A stretch of DNA of 63,906 bases, from NCBI GenBank assembly GCA_021298315.1, contig JAJTFC010000011.1, positions 1 to 63,906 on the forward strand, in the 5' to 3' direction. Below are positions 45,397-55,881 of this stretch, piece after piece. This DNA is from Planctomycetaceae bacterium. GTDB lineage: Bacteria; Planctomycetota; Planctomycetia; Pirellulales; Pirellulaceae. A program made the translations under genes and the position numbers. Positions within the stretch are counted from its first letter, which is position 1. Every line of letters starts with the position of its first letter. Under the pieces are notes generated by a model. The model was not told the origin of the DNA. It saw nothing but the letters and a program-made list of their open reading frames with translations, and made no database searches.

Positions 45397-45489
45397 CAAC
45401 CATCGATCCATCCTCCAAGTGGCCATTGAGCCTCTTGTGCGGTTGGATCGTAGGCAACTTATAACCCCTACCGATTATCGGCCTGCCCC

Positions 45490-48363
45490 ATGAATTCAAC
45501 GCAAAGCTCCGCCCCCTTCATCGCGCGCCACATCGGTCCGCGAGAACATGAAATCCAAGACATTCTCGGTAAGCTTGGATTCTCAAGCCTCGACGAACTC
45601 AGCCAGCAAGTGATCCCCAAGGGGATCTTGGATCTGAGCCCATTGAAGATTGATCAGGGGGTCTCCGAGGAAGTGGCCTTGGAGGAACTTAGGCAGATCG
45701 CTAGCAAGAATCGCGTCGTGAAAACGTGGATTGGAGCTGGCTACTACAACGCGCATCTGCCAAAAGTGCTCCAGCGAAACGTGCTCGAAAATCCAGCTTG
45801 GTATACCGCCTATACCCCCTACCAGCCCGAGATCTCCCAAGGACGTTTGGAGGTCTTGTTCTACTATCAGACGATCGTTAGCGAGCTAACCGGATTGGAA
45901 ATCGCGAACGCTTCGCTTCTTGACGAAGCGACTGCGGCGGCCGAAGCCATGGCGTTTGCTTTGCGAAATTCCAAGTCTGGCAAACGGTTTTTGATTTCCA
46001 AGTGGTGCCATCCGCAGACGCTCGATGTCGTGCGGACACGGGCTGAGGCTCTGGACGTACAAGTCGTACAGTTCGATGAATCCGTAGGTCCTGACTCTTG
46101 GGAGGACGTCTTTGGTGTTTTGGCGCAATACCCATGCACCGATGGACGCGTTGTATGTCCCAAGGACTGGATAGCGACAGCCAAGAAGCATTCCGCGTTG
46201 GTTATCCTTGCGACGGACTTGCTAGCGCTGATGCTCTTGCCAAGCCCGGGTTCTCTTGGGGCTGATGTGGCTATTGGATCCTCGCAGCGCTTCGGTATTC
46301 CGCTGGGATTTGGGGGGCCTCACGCGGCCTTCTTCGCAACGCGCGATGCGCTCAAACGAACCATTCCTGGACGACTCGTCGGACAGTCGATTGATCGGCA
46401 CGGCAACCCGGCTTATCGACTTGCCTTGCAAACCCGCGAACAACATATTCGAAGGGAAAAAGCGACCTCGAACATCTGTACGGCCCAGGCCCTGCTGGCG
46501 ATCTTGGCCACCTTGTATGCCTGCTACCACGGTCCGGATGGACTCCGCGAAATTGCGCTAAGAACCCATCGCAAAACATCTAGGCTCTACCGAGCCCTCA
46601 AGGCCGCTGGGATCAAGATCCGAAGCGAGAGGTTCTTCGATACCCTGGCTCTCGAAGTCCCGGGCAAGGCAGATGCTTTCATGCAAGCTGCCTTGCAAGA
46701 AGGAATGAACCTTCGACGCATCGACCAGGACACCCTGGGAATCAGTTTCGACGAGACAACCACCGATGAGGATGTGGCGAAGGTTGCCAAGGTGTTTGGT
46801 GCAGTCAAGCTCGATAGCCTCGATACGAGCATGCTCGACGAAGCTCAGTTTCGAAGCGATGCGATCCTCACCCAAGACGTTTTCCATCGCTACCGCAGCG
46901 AGACTGAGATGATGCGGTATGTGCGATCCCTTAGCGATAAGGATATTGCACTCGATCGAGCGATGATCCCACTTGGCTCTTGCACGATGAAACTCAACGC
47001 GGCCAGTGAGCTCACTCCGGTGACTTGGCCCGAGTTTAATTCGATCCACCCGCTGGCTCCAGCAGACCAGTGCGAAGGCTACCGAATCATGATCGAGCAA
47101 CTCGAAGCCATGCTTTGCGAAGCGACTGGTTACGATGAGATCTCCTTGCAACCCAATGCGGGTTCTCAAGGTGAATATGCCGGACTCCTAGCGATCATGC
47201 AGTACCACCAGTCCCGAGGCCAAGGGGACAGAAACATTTGCTTAATACCAAGTTCAGCACACGGCACCAACCCGGCCAGCGCTCAAATGGCCAACATGCA
47301 AGTCGTGGTGGTTGCTTGCGACGCGCAAGGCAATGTCGACCTGAATGATTTGGATGCGAAAATTCAGCAGTATGGCTCGAAGATCGCCGCAATCATGATC
47401 ACCTACCCATCGACCCACGGTGTCTTTGAGGAGGGGGTTACGGCGATCTGCCAAAAGGTGCATGCAGTGGGTGGCCAAGTCTACATTGACGGGGCAAACC
47501 TCAATGCCCTGGTAGGTGTCGCAAGGCCCGGTAAGTTCGGAGGGGATGTTTCCCATCTGAATTTGCACAAGACCTTTTGTATTCCTCACGGGGGTGGAGG
47601 ACCTGGGGTCGGTCCTGTTGCCGTCAAAAAGCACTTGGCCCCGTTTCTTCCTCGCGATGGCGTCAATAGCTCACGACGCGGACCGATGGTCTCTGCCGCA
47701 GCCTTTGGCTCAGCAAGTATTCTGCCGATCTCTTGGATGTACATCCGAATGATGGGGGCCCAGGGGCTCAAGAGAGCAACCCAAGTAGCCATCCTCAGCG
47801 CAAACTATGTCGCTTGGAGGCTCAAGGACTATTATCCGATCCTCTATACCGGCAATCGAGGGCTGATCGCTCATGAGTGCATCATCGATACAAGGCTCAT
47901 GGATCGCGAAGCGCACATCGGGGTCGATGATATCGCCAAACGTTTGATCGATTATGGTTTTCATGCCCCGACGATGTCCTTCCCAGTCGCAGGTACACTC
48001 ATGATCGAACCGACCGAAAGCGAATCGCTACAGGAACTCGATCGGTTCTGCCGCGCGATGATCTTGATCCACGGCGAATACCAAAAGGTTCGATCGGGGG
48101 TTTGGGATCCGAGCAACAACCCGCTTAAGAACGCTCCGCATACGCTCAAGGACGTGTTATCCGAAGCGTCCATGGGCTACACCCGCGAGACGGCCGTGTG
48201 CCCAGATCCTCAGTCGGGAAACCAAGTCAAGTACTGGCCTGCTGTGGCTCGGATTGACAATGTCTACGGCGATCGCAATTTGGTCTGCGCTTGCCCTCCG
48301 ATGTCCAACTACGAATCCTCTCCAAGCCCGGTCTTAGGAAGCTCGAAAAATCCAGCGAATTGA
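45490..48363 (+). CDS. gcvP: Glycine dehydrogenase (decarboxylating), P protein
   Basis: 957 residues, the single-chain form with both halves of the P protein. It starts with [14 protein letters not shown] and contains GSCTMKLNA and the PLP site in [17 protein letters not shown], with Lys as Schiff-base residue. It decarboxylates glycine and passes aminomethyl to GcvH. The T and H proteins are not in this window, so gcvP is separate from the rest of the system. It lies about 95 bp past the glycine riboswitch and is presumably controlled by it. Confidence 0.97.
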   Translation: MNSTQSSAPFIARHIGPREHEIQDILGKLGFSSLDELSQQVIPKGILDLSPLKIDQGVSEEVALEELRQIASKNRVVKTWIGAGYYNAHLPKVLQRNVLENPAWYTAYTPYQPEISQGRLEVLFYYQTIVSELTGLEIANASLLDEATAAAEAMAFALRNSKSGKRFLISKWCHPQTLDVVRTRAEALDVQVVQFDESVGPDSWEDVFGVLAQYPCTDGRVVCPKDWIATAKKHSALVILATDLLALMLLPSPGSLGADVAIGSSQRFGIPLGFGGPHAAFFATRDALKRTIPGRLVGQSIDRHGNPAYRLALQTREQHIRREKATSNICTAQALLAILATLYACYHGPDGLREIALRTHRKTSRLYRALKAAGIKIRSERFFDTLALEVPGKADAFMQAALQEGMNLRRIDQDTLGISFDETTTDEDVAKVAKVFGAVKLDSLDTSMLDEAQFRSDAILTQDVFHRYRSETEMMRYVRSLSDKDIALDRAMIPLGSCTMKLNAASELTPVTWPEFNSIHPLAPADQCEGYRIMIEQLEAMLCEATGYDEISLQPNAGSQGEYAGLLAIMQYHQSRGQGDRNICLIPSSAHGTNPASAQMANMQVVVVACDAQGNVDLNDLDAKIQQYGSKIAAIMITYPSTHGVFEEGVTAICQKVHAVGGQVYIDGANLNALVGVARPGKFGGDVSHLNLHKTFCIPHGGGGPGVGPVAVKKHLAPFLPRDGVNSSRRGPMVSAAAFGSASILPISWMYIRMMGAQGLKRATQVAILSANYVAWRLKDYYPILYTGNRGLIAHECIIDTRLMDREAHIGVDDIAKRLIDYGFHAPTMSFPVAGTLMIEPTESESLQELDRFCRAMILIHGEYQKVRSGVWDPSNNPLKNAPHTLKDVLSEASMGYTRETAVCPDPQSGNQVKYWPAVARIDNVYGDRNLVCACPPMSNYESSPSPVLGSSKNPAN

Positions 48364-48481
48364 TCCTCGGGCCAGTGAAAATAGGAAGTTTTGCCAAAAT
48401 AGGGGGTTGCCTTTCTTGACCCTCTGGGCGAACGATTGGCTCGGAAAGGGTCAGAGCACACACTGATTCCGACGAAGTCGC

Positions 48482-49126
48482 ATGCCATTTCGTCTAACTC
48501 AGCTCATGGAAAAAAAGAGCTTGCCAATGATCGGCCAACCTGAGGATGGCCAACCTTCCGAATCTCCTCCAAACGCCAACCGTGCTAAATCTGCGGATGG
48601 AAAATCACAGCCCAAGTCGCTTGCGCTCAAAAAAAGGGCCATTGCACCGCTGCTGATCTCCAAACGCTACGGGATTTTGCACCGAATCGCCGAAGTGAGG
48701 CTTCAGCAAGGACTTTCGCTGCGAGCGATTGCTCGCAGAACAGGACTATCGGTGCGCGAGCTCCGAGTCCAGGAGTCGCCCCATTCGAACCTAACCCTGA
48801 GGGATCTTCACATTTGGAAAGATGCCTTGGAAGTTCCATTGGAGCACCTTTTGATCGATCGGGATTTGTCGGTCAGTGAATCGATACAGTCTCGAGCCCT
48901 GCTTATTAGGATCATGAAAACGGTGATCCTGCTGCGAGAAACCATGGTCAGTCGCCGCTTAATCATTATCCTCGATGTACTTCGCCAACAGCTTGTGGAA
49001 CTCATGCCGGAATTGAGACATATTCACGGCTGGCCGTCGCTTGGCACACGTCGCGGGAATGATGAGTTCGGCAAAATACTTCACGAACCTGTCGTGATCT
49101 CGCAGTTGTCGTTCTTAGGAGACTGA
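48482..49126 (+). CDS. XRE-like helix-turn-helix protein
   Basis: 214 residues; ATG 48482 is used, but ATGs at 48506 and 48527 are possible. After a polar N terminus, residues ~70-120 hold a helix-turn-helix of the XRE type (LSLRAIARRTGLSVRELRVQE). The C-terminal half is helical (SESIQSRALLIRIMKTVILLRE), perhaps for dimerisation. The regulated genes are unknown. It lies 118 bp after gcvP and is convergent with the FliF-like gene. Confidence 0.6.
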   Translation: MPFRLTQLMEKKSLPMIGQPEDGQPSESPPNANRAKSADGKSQPKSLALKKRAIAPLLISKRYGILHRIAEVRLQQGLSLRAIARRTGLSVRELRVQESPHSNLTLRDLHIWKDALEVPLEHLLIDRDLSVSESIQSRALLIRIMKTVILLRETMVSRRLIIILDVLRQQLVELMPELRHIHGWPSLGTRRGNDEFGKILHEPVVISQLSFLGD

Positions 49127-49130
49127 TGGA

Positions 49131-50711
49131 TCAGTTTTGAGAAATCCAAGTTGCCAATCGCAGAGCGACTTGCTCGGGCTGCGATTGAACCTTCTTAGTT
49201 AGAATCACGGATGATTTGGCAAGCGGTTCGTCTTGATCGTTTTCTAAGGAAGCTTCCTTAAGATCGATCAGCGATGCACCGCTTGCTTGTTTTTCCGCAT
49301 CACCAACTCGATGACGATTATCTTTGGACTCCTTAGAATCTCGAAAACCCGCAACCGACCTGAGCATTAGCATTGCTATCAATACCAGAGCGAAGAGTCC
49401 AAGTGTCTTCCAAGAGTCGACAAGCCAATGGGTTATATGGGTCCAAGGGTCTGTTGGCAATAGTGTCGAGTCGACCGAATCGATGTAGTCGGTCACAGCG
49501 ATTCGGTTTTCGATCTGGTTGTTTTGGCCTGTAACTAAAGGTGCGAGTTTCTCTCGGACGGCTTGCATCGTCTGGGTTTTGATTTGAGCCAAGGCGTTAT
49601 CGGTGGCTGCGGGCATATTCGAAGCGACGGCTGACATGCTAGCACCAACAGAGTGATCAGGATCGGCTTGGCTCGTTTGCCAGTGATGCCGATAGGCTCG
49701 TTGGTAATAGGACATGGGGATCGATACCGAGATGCGGTTTGTATAGGTCGGCAGCGAGTTGAGTATTCCGCGGGATGCAACCAGATCCTCTAGGCGAGCT
49801 TTGCGATTGGGGATCGTCGATGGCAATTGGGGTTGGGATTGAGTTTCATTTGCGTTTTGCAATTCACTGCTGGTTTGTGATTCGATCGGTTCGCTCGTGA
49901 CGACGATTTGAACATCACCGTAGCCAGCCAGGAGTTCAAGGGCTTTTTTCTTGATCTCGGCTTCGTGCTCGCGCCTACGATCGATCCAGTGGATATCGCT
50001 TTGGACTAGGTGTCCTGCCAGATCCGAATCTAAATTCGGTTCAGTAAAGGTTTCGCCAAGTCCAAGATCGACCAGGACGACTTCGGAAGCCTTGAGTCCT
50101 GGAAAGTGCATATGGACAAGTCGAATGATGCTTCGGCGCTCAGGGCGCGAAAGATGGTTTTTGTTTTTGGGATGGATCGCGACGGTGGCGGCTCGTTTTT
50201 TTTCGAGGGCAAAGCCGTCTGTCTTCTCGTCATAAGTCACGACCGCTTGGCGGACAAAGGGAAATTCTTTGAGAGTGTTTTCGATCTGCCGAATGCGTTC
50301 TTTGCGTTCTCTTTCCAGGGATGCAGTTCTTGGCTCGAATAACCTCAGCGGATCGCTTGCCGAGTCACTTATTTGCTGAGTGTGAATCGGTAAGCATTTG
50401 GCTTGGGCCAAGGCTTTCAGATAAGCGTCTTTCGAAGCCGTCGGAATCCGCATTCGGTTGCCCATGCGTTGGTAGTTCCGAAGAGCTGCGTTGCTAAATG
50501 CGAGCTCGAACTGATCGAGTTGACCGGGTGTGAAGTCTTGACCGTCGAGGAGAAACTCCAGACGGCTCGAAAAGACATTCGCGTTTTGCACCAACAGTCC
50601 AACGCCGACCCCGAGCAGCAGCGTGCAAAGTACCAGTGCCGTGCGGGTCTGGAGATTGCTGCGAATAAACAGAATTCGCAAGGATTCTAGGATTTGGATG
50701 AGGCTCTTCAT
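49131..50711 (-). CDS. fliF: FliF/YscJ-like M-ring protein
   Basis: 526 residues. Two membrane helices (~residues 25-45 and ~430-452) bracket a periplasmic part with FliF-type ring-building motifs: LEFLLDGQDFTPGQLDQFE, then KEFPFVRQAVVTYDE and HFPGLKASEVVLVDLG. A short C-terminal QPEQVALRLATWI resembles the FliG-binding tail. It should form the flagellar MS ring at the inner membrane. No other flagellar gene is in the window, and similarity to classical FliF is low by eye. Confidence 0.8.
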   Translation of the reverse strand: MKSLIQILESLRILFIRSNLQTRTALVLCTLLLGVGVGLLVQNANVFSSRLEFLLDGQDFTPGQLDQFELAFSNAALRNYQRMGNRMRIPTASKDAYLKALAQAKCLPIHTQQISDSASDPLRLFEPRTASLERERKERIRQIENTLKEFPFVRQAVVTYDEKTDGFALEKKRAATVAIHPKNKNHLSRPERRSIIRLVHMHFPGLKASEVVLVDLGLGETFTEPNLDSDLAGHLVQSDIHWIDRRREHEAEIKKKALELLAGYGDVQIVVTSEPIESQTSSELQNANETQSQPQLPSTIPNRKARLEDLVASRGILNSLPTYTNRISVSIPMSYYQRAYRHHWQTSQADPDHSVGASMSAVASNMPAATDNALAQIKTQTMQAVREKLAPLVTGQNNQIENRIAVTDYIDSVDSTLLPTDPWTHITHWLVDSWKTLGLFALVLIAMLMLRSVAGFRDSKESKDNRHRVGDAEKQASGASLIDLKEASLENDQDEPLAKSSVILTKKVQSQPEQVALRLATWISQN

Positions 50712-50895
50712 AACGACTAAGTCTGTAGCAAATTTGCTTCGGATAGACCAAGCCCATATGGGTTGGATTCCTGAATGATAAGCCCGACAATTCCCGGATT
50801 AGCAAAATCCAAGGGTGCAGACTTTAGGAAGCTGAGGTAAATTGGGAAGTCTGACCCAACGACACTGACCCTTACCCATCAAGCGTTTAGCACGC

Positions 50896-52251
50896 ATGTC
50901 TACAGAAGCCACCAAAACCGAGGTTGGAAGTTATTTCATCTCGAATTACCCACCCTATTCCCAGTGGACACCTGAGGCGATCCCTGAAGCGCTCGAAGCG
51001 TTTTCCCAAGCTCCGCTTAAGGTCAATGCACAGGGGCTAGCCCAAGAAGTCCCACCGCTTGGCCTGTATCTGCATATTCCGTTTTGCCGCAAGCGTTGCA
51101 AGTTTTGCTATTTCAAGGTCTTCACCAACGTCAATGCCGAAGCGATCGAGCGATACGTCTCGGCCCTGTGCCAAGAAATCAGCTTGGTCGCCGAGCAACC
51201 GATCATGCAGGATCGGCAGTTTCGATTCGTCTATTTCGGAGGCGGTACCCCTAGTTTCCTTTCAGTCAAACAACTCGAATCGCTCCTGGATCGGCTCCAC
51301 CGCTATGTCACTTGGAATGGCGCAGAAGAAGTCACCTTCGAGTGCGAACCCGGTACGCTTAGCGAACCGAAAGTCCAAGCTCTCAAGCAACTGGGCGTGA
51401 CTCGCTTGAGTTTGGGTGTCGAAAACTTCTCCGATGCGATCCTCGAAGAGAACGGTCGGGCCCACTTGTCCAAAGAAGTCTATCGGGCTTGGGATTGGAT
51501 CGCTGCTGCCAATTTTGCGAATGTTAATATAGACCTTATCTCCGGCATGGTCGGGGAAACTTGGGAGAACTGGCGAGAGAACATCCGTAAGACGCTCGAG
51601 CTATCCCCAGAGAGCGTGACGATCTATCAGATGGAATTGCCGTTCAATACTGTCTACTCCAAAGGGATCCTCGAATCCCATAGCGAATCGGCCGTAGCAA
51701 CATGGCCCACCAAACGCGATTGGGTTCGATACGCCTTTGATGTTTTCCAAGAAAACGGATACACCATCTCCAGCGCCTATACGGTGGTCAAGGATCCGTC
51801 GAAGGTGAGTTTCTCTTACCGAGACAATCTCTGGAGAGGATCCGATCTACTGGCTACTGGGATCGCAAGCTTTGGTCACGTCGGTGGAGTCCACTACCAA
51901 AATGTCCCCGAGTGGGATCGTTACCTAGGCATGATCCTCGATGAAAAACGACTTCCCATCGGCCGGGCTTATCGACCTACCCAAGAGCAACGATTGATTC
52001 GAGAGATGATTTTGCAACTCAAGAAAGGCTATTTGCAGATCGAATACTTCCGCGACAAATTCCAAGTGAACATCCTCTCAAAGTGGCTCTCTCAGTGGAA
52101 TACTTATGCCTCCGATGGCTATGTCGTATTGCCCGAAGATCCTAAGGCTTCCGACGCGAAGATCCGACTAACTACCGACGGATTGCTTCGGGTCGATGGA
52201 TTGCTTGAGGCCTTTTTTGAACCCCAGTTCCGTAATGTTAGGTATACCTAG
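50896..52251 (+). CDS. HemW/HemN-like radical SAM protein
   Basis: 451 residues. The radical-SAM 4Fe-4S motif is C64-x3-C68-x2-C71 in PFCRKRCKFCYF; classical HemW has CDF where this has CYF. FGGGTPSFL and TFECEPGTL follow, as in the HemN/HemW family. The C-terminal HemN domain region is present. It may be an oxygen-independent coproporphyrinogen oxidase, a haem chaperone, or a related enzyme. Its 3' end overlaps the DUF2752 start by 17 bp. Confidence 0.82.
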   Translation: MSTEATKTEVGSYFISNYPPYSQWTPEAIPEALEAFSQAPLKVNAQGLAQEVPPLGLYLHIPFCRKRCKFCYFKVFTNVNAEAIERYVSALCQEISLVAEQPIMQDRQFRFVYFGGGTPSFLSVKQLESLLDRLHRYVTWNGAEEVTFECEPGTLSEPKVQALKQLGVTRLSLGVENFSDAILEENGRAHLSKEVYRAWDWIAAANFANVNIDLISGMVGETWENWRENIRKTLELSPESVTIYQMELPFNTVYSKGILESHSESAVATWPTKRDWVRYAFDVFQENGYTISSAYTVVKDPSKVSFSYRDNLWRGSDLLATGIASFGHVGGVHYQNVPEWDRYLGMILDEKRLPIGRAYRPTQEQRLIREMILQLKKGYLQIEYFRDKFQVNILSKWLSQWNTYASDGYVVLPEDPKASDAKIRLTTDGLLRVDGLLEAFFEPQFRNVRYT

Positions 52252-52678
52252 AGATCAGCTCGATCGAAAAGAACGCACGGGCTTGGCGCTCCTAACGGCC
52301 ATGCTCCTGTGCGGTCTGGGGATCGCCGCTTGGCTGAGTCCTGATCCAAGTGGGCATGGAACCCATCGGCAATTGGGACTTCCACCTTGCAGTTCTGTTT
52401 TGGCCCTTGGGATCAAATGCCCAGCCTGTGGCATGACGACTTCCTGGGCGCTGATGATCGAAGGTAGGATCGCCGAGGCCTTGGTGGCCAATGTCGGTGG
52501 CTCGCTTCTGTTTCTCGTAGCCTTTGTCTCCATCCCTTGGCTCCTGTGGATCCTCTGGAGTGGGAAACGCCGGCTCAAAGACCAGTGGGGGATGTTCGCC
52601 CTAGGGGGCTCCGCCGGTTCGATGCTGATCGCTTTTGCAACCTGGGCTTGGAGTCTTCTGATCCAATGGAGAACTTAA
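52235..52678 (+). CDS. DUF2752 small membrane protein
   Basis: 147 residues from ATG 52235 (MLGIPRDQ), inside the end of the HemW-like gene. Three membrane helices are present. The family signature KCPACGMTTSW, a Cys-x2-Cys membrane-edge motif, is clear. The function is unknown. It is probably cotranslated with the upstream radical SAM gene. Its 3' end overlaps the SNF2 gene by 4 bp on the other strand. Confidence 0.8.
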   Translation: MLGIPRDQLDRKERTGLALLTAMLLCGLGIAAWLSPDPSGHGTHRQLGLPPCSSVLALGIKCPACGMTTSWALMIEGRIAEALVANVGGSLLFLVAFVSIPWLLWILWSGKRRLKDQWGMFALGGSAGSMLIAFATWAWSLLIQWRT

Positions 52679-54522
52679 GCGGCAAAACCTTTGAAGCGGC
52701 TCGGCACGTTGAGGCCAAAGAGCCCGAAGATCTCTTTGCGATTAAGTCCAAGGTTTGTCGGTGTTCCGGCCTCTGCAAACAAAGTCCGCAGCAGTTCTCT
52801 TTTTTCCGAGAGCACCGCGTCGATTCGTTGTTCGATGGTCTCGACGGCCATCATGCGAGTGACCGTCACGGCCTTTTTGACACCCAAGCGGTGTGCCCGA
52901 TTGATCGCTTGATCCTCGACGGCAGGGTTCCACCATCGATCGAACAAGAATACATAATGACAAAATTGCAGATTCAAACCCACAGCACCTGCACCATAGC
53001 TCATCAAGATCATGCCGCACTTGGGGTCGTTTTTAAATCGATCGATCACACCATCGCGACGGTTCGAAGCGATCCTGCCGTGATACTCCACCGGATTGAA
53101 CCGAGCTAGCTTCTCGGAGATGACGTCCAAGGTCGATACCCACTGGCTAAAGACGATCGCCTTTTGACCGCTGGCGACGATCTCTTCCATGTCGGCTTCA
53201 AGCCGCTCGAGCTTGCAACTCGAACCGGTCACCGGGTCAAAATTACAGATTTGTTTGAGCCTCAAAACCAACTCGAAGACATGTTGCACTGTGACCTCTT
53301 CGCCCAGATCGGCTAGATGCACGACCCCTTCTTCTTCGGCAGCCTTGTAACTGGCACGCTGTTCGGGTGTCAAATCCAAATCAGCATGGCGATAAAGTCG
53401 AGGTGGCATGTCCTTGAGCACCTTGTCCTTGGTTCGTCGGAGGATATGATCCCGCGTTGCATGTCCCAGAGACTTCAGGTGCATATCGTCGCGAAGGTGC
53501 CCAGGCGAGAGGAACTCGAAGATGCTTACCAAGTCCTCGACAGAGTTTTCGATCGGCGTGCCGGTCAATGCCCATGAACGACTCCGAGGTATCGATCGAA
53601 CCACTTCGCTCGTCGTACTGTTGCGGTTCTTGATCCGTTGGGCCTCATCCAATAGAACCAAGTCGAAATACAGCGAGCCGTCATCGATGACCGCCGAGTC
53701 CTTGAGCATCAATTCATAATTGGCGATCTTGACCGGTGCTTGCGGATTGGACCACACCCAAGCCCTCTTGCTCGAGTCCCCTTGGATCACCGCAATCGGG
53801 ATCTCTGGTGCCCATTGCCTAAACTCACGCATCCAGTTGGTCACCAGCGGCTTTGGACAAACCAGAAGGGTATTTCGAATTTCACCCGAGAGCAGCAGCA
53901 TGCGGATGGCGGTGATCGCTTGCATGGTCTTACCAAGCCCCATCTCGTCGGCCAAGATCGCTGAAGTGCGGGAATACAGGAAGGCGATTCCATCCATCTG
54001 GTAAGGGAACGGCTGGAAGGGGAATGTGAGTTTGGCGTTCTGAACGATCGATTCGAGCGGAGGCTGCAACACATAGTAAAGCCGATCCTCCAAACGGATC
54101 AGATTCCGCGGAGGGGTAAGTCGAGTCTTCTTGCCGGTACTCTTTGGTGATGTATCCTCATCGGGCAAACTTGCTTCGGAAGTTTCCTCATGCGGACTGG
54201 ATGGATCGGTCTGAGAACCACTGGGTTTGTTCGACTCAGGACTCACCAGCGACTTGAGTGACCAGTGGGGTGATTCGGGAAACGAAAAGCCAATGGTCTT
54301 TGGAAGTGGGTGCGAGAGTTGTATCGCAAGAACCTTGGTCGGTTTCGATACGATGGATCCCGAAAGATCTGCCGCTCCGTAGTGCATCCTTGGCAATGAA
54401 TCTGCATCGAGTGTATCGATCCATCGATTCGGAGCACACGCGGCTGATGCATCGAGCAAGCGGGTCTGATCGTAGAACTCCGAATGCACATCGATCGACA
54501 ACGGTAACCTCGTTTCGTCCAT
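52675..54522 (-). CDS. SNF2-family DNA helicase/ATPase
   Basis: 615 residues from ATG 54522 (MDETRLPLS); a TTG two codons earlier is an alternative. Motif I is ADEMGLGKTMQAI, motif II LLDEAQRIKN (DEAQ), motif III ALTGTPIEN, motif V LNLQFCHYVFLFDRWWNPA and motif VI QAINRAHRLG. It is a soluble, ATP-driven DNA translocase. The N-terminal ~170 residues are family-specific and not recognised. It starts 2 bp after the upstream hypothetical gene, so the two are coupled. Confidence 0.92.
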   Translation of the reverse strand: MDETRLPLSIDVHSEFYDQTRLLDASAACAPNRWIDTLDADSLPRMHYGAADLSGSIVSKPTKVLAIQLSHPLPKTIGFSFPESPHWSLKSLVSPESNKPSGSQTDPSSPHEETSEASLPDEDTSPKSTGKKTRLTPPRNLIRLEDRLYYVLQPPLESIVQNAKLTFPFQPFPYQMDGIAFLYSRTSAILADEMGLGKTMQAITAIRMLLLSGEIRNTLLVCPKPLVTNWMREFRQWAPEIPIAVIQGDSSKRAWVWSNPQAPVKIANYELMLKDSAVIDDGSLYFDLVLLDEAQRIKNRNSTTSEVVRSIPRSRSWALTGTPIENSVEDLVSIFEFLSPGHLRDDMHLKSLGHATRDHILRRTKDKVLKDMPPRLYRHADLDLTPEQRASYKAAEEEGVVHLADLGEEVTVQHVFELVLRLKQICNFDPVTGSSCKLERLEADMEEIVASGQKAIVFSQWVSTLDVISEKLARFNPVEYHGRIASNRRDGVIDRFKNDPKCGMILMSYGAGAVGLNLQFCHYVFLFDRWWNPAVEDQAINRAHRLGVKKAVTVTRMMAVETIEQRIDAVLSEKRELLRTLFAEAGTPTNLGLNRKEIFGLFGLNVPSRFKGFAA

Positions 54523-54524
54523 GC

Positions 54525-55208
54525 TCAAGCAGCCTTCGTGCGAGGATGGGCTTCGGCCAATGCTTCGACGATCCTTTCAAAAGGTTCCTGCAAGTCTAAG
54601 TCGATCGTATGGGATTCAAGTATCCATTCGATCGCTTCCAAATCGCTCCGGTAGGAGTCCAGGCAAGAGAGTTTGTAATCTTCGATGCAGCGTTCGACAT
54701 ACTGCGATGGGTTCCGTTGATAGCTGGGGCAATGAAAGCCATGCTCGGCTGGCAATTGCGAACCATCATTAGAATTGGATGCGGGATGGGATTTACAGAT
54801 GCATAGAATCGGCAAGTCGATCCAGTGCCGAACACAAAGCACCGCCGGCGAGTCGACCAACACGACCTGCGGCTGGAGCTTTGCCCGAGAAAGCAGTGCC
54901 CTCGCGATCTGCTCACCGCAAAGGAACTCCTCGAGCGTCGGGCCAAAGAGAATCGTCTGAGCCCGGGTCGGTTGAACCGGTACTGTGCAATGGAACTCCA
55001 AAGGCCGGGCGACGCTGTTGACTAGCAAATAACCACCAAAATAACCTTGATCCATCCGGTGCCGGACGGAAACAAAGCCTAGTGATTTCTGCGACATTCC
55101 GTTGTCTGATGCCATGCGATCTTGCTGTAAATCTTGCGAATCCAAGTGCTCTGCGGGTTGGAAACCCAAGTCTAGCTTCGACGCGCCAAGCCGGATCAGT
55201 CCAGACAT
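54525..55208 (-). CDS. Hypothetical protein coupled to SNF2 helicase
   Basis: 227 residues with no signal or membrane helix. Recognisable pieces are few: TILFGPTLEEFLCGEQIARALL and a Cys/His-rich stretch around residues 130-165 (LCVRHWIDLPILCIC). No family is recognised. Its stop lies 2 bp before the SNF2 ATG, so it likely works with the helicase. It is divergent from the gene at 55374. Confidence 0.6.
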   Translation of the reverse strand: MSGLIRLGASKLDLGFQPAEHLDSQDLQQDRMASDNGMSQKSLGFVSVRHRMDQGYFGGYLLVNSVARPLEFHCTVPVQPTRAQTILFGPTLEEFLCGEQIARALLSRAKLQPQVVLVDSPAVLCVRHWIDLPILCICKSHPASNSNDGSQLPAEHGFHCPSYQRNPSQYVERCIEDYKLSCLDSYRSDLEAIEWILESHTIDLDLQEPFERIVEALAEAHPRTKAA

Positions 55209-55373
55209 CGCCCCCTAAGCCGACTTGTCGACACAAATTCACCAAATTAACAATTCGGTGGTTCCGAAAACTCGACTTTTGACTCGTCGTGGGGATATAC
55301 TGGATTTCCGCTGGAGTTTCGGGCGATCTCCGGCTTGGTCTACACCCTCTAGCCCTTTTGCAAGCAAATAACG

Positions 55374-55871
55374 ATGTCCAACGACCCAGGTCCATTTTCT
55401 CCCATCTTTTCGATCAATGTCTCGGCCGAGGGGGCCAGTCCCCAAAACGCCCCGGCACCGGCCCCCACTGCGCACCCTGGGAACCGTAGCTTGGATGTCG
55501 GTACGGCGATGATTGCACTCATGCGGCAAATGGTCGATTCCCAAAATCGACAAAACCAAATGATCGAGCAGCTTTTGCAGATCAACCGTCAAGTGTTGCA
55601 AAGCAACCAGCAAGCCAACGCGCAGCGTCAAAACGAGATGAACCAATGGCGAAACGCCCACCCGGAATTGGTTCAGTCGTGCAAGAGCGCCTTGGAAACG
55701 CTCTCGGCGGTACAAACCGATTTTTTGGACAAGATGACCACGGAGATTCAGGACTCTCGGGATGATCTAGTCGATAGCGAGTACATGTTCGCCGATTTCC
55801 TCGATCGTTACGGGCCTCGTATGGCCCACTTAAACGGTATCCTTCAGATCCTCAATCACTTGGTCGGCTAG
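55374..55871 (+). CDS. Hypothetical coiled-coil protein
   Basis: 165 residues. An N-terminal Pro/Ala-rich stretch (~20-45) is followed by a long Gln/Asn-rich helix (~50-100, QMVDSQNRQNQMIEQLLQ) likely to form a coiled coil, then a conserved-looking end (MFADFLDRYGPRMAHLNGIL). The family is not known. It is first in a plus-strand run with the RidA-like and rsmA genes (10-bp gap). Confidence 0.6.
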   Translation: MSNDPGPFSPIFSINVSAEGASPQNAPAPAPTAHPGNRSLDVGTAMIALMRQMVDSQNRQNQMIEQLLQINRQVLQSNQQANAQRQNEMNQWRNAHPELVQSCKSALETLSAVQTDFLDKMTTEIQDSRDDLVDSEYMFADFLDRYGPRMAHLNGILQILNHLVG

Positions 55872-55881
55872 AACGCATCCT

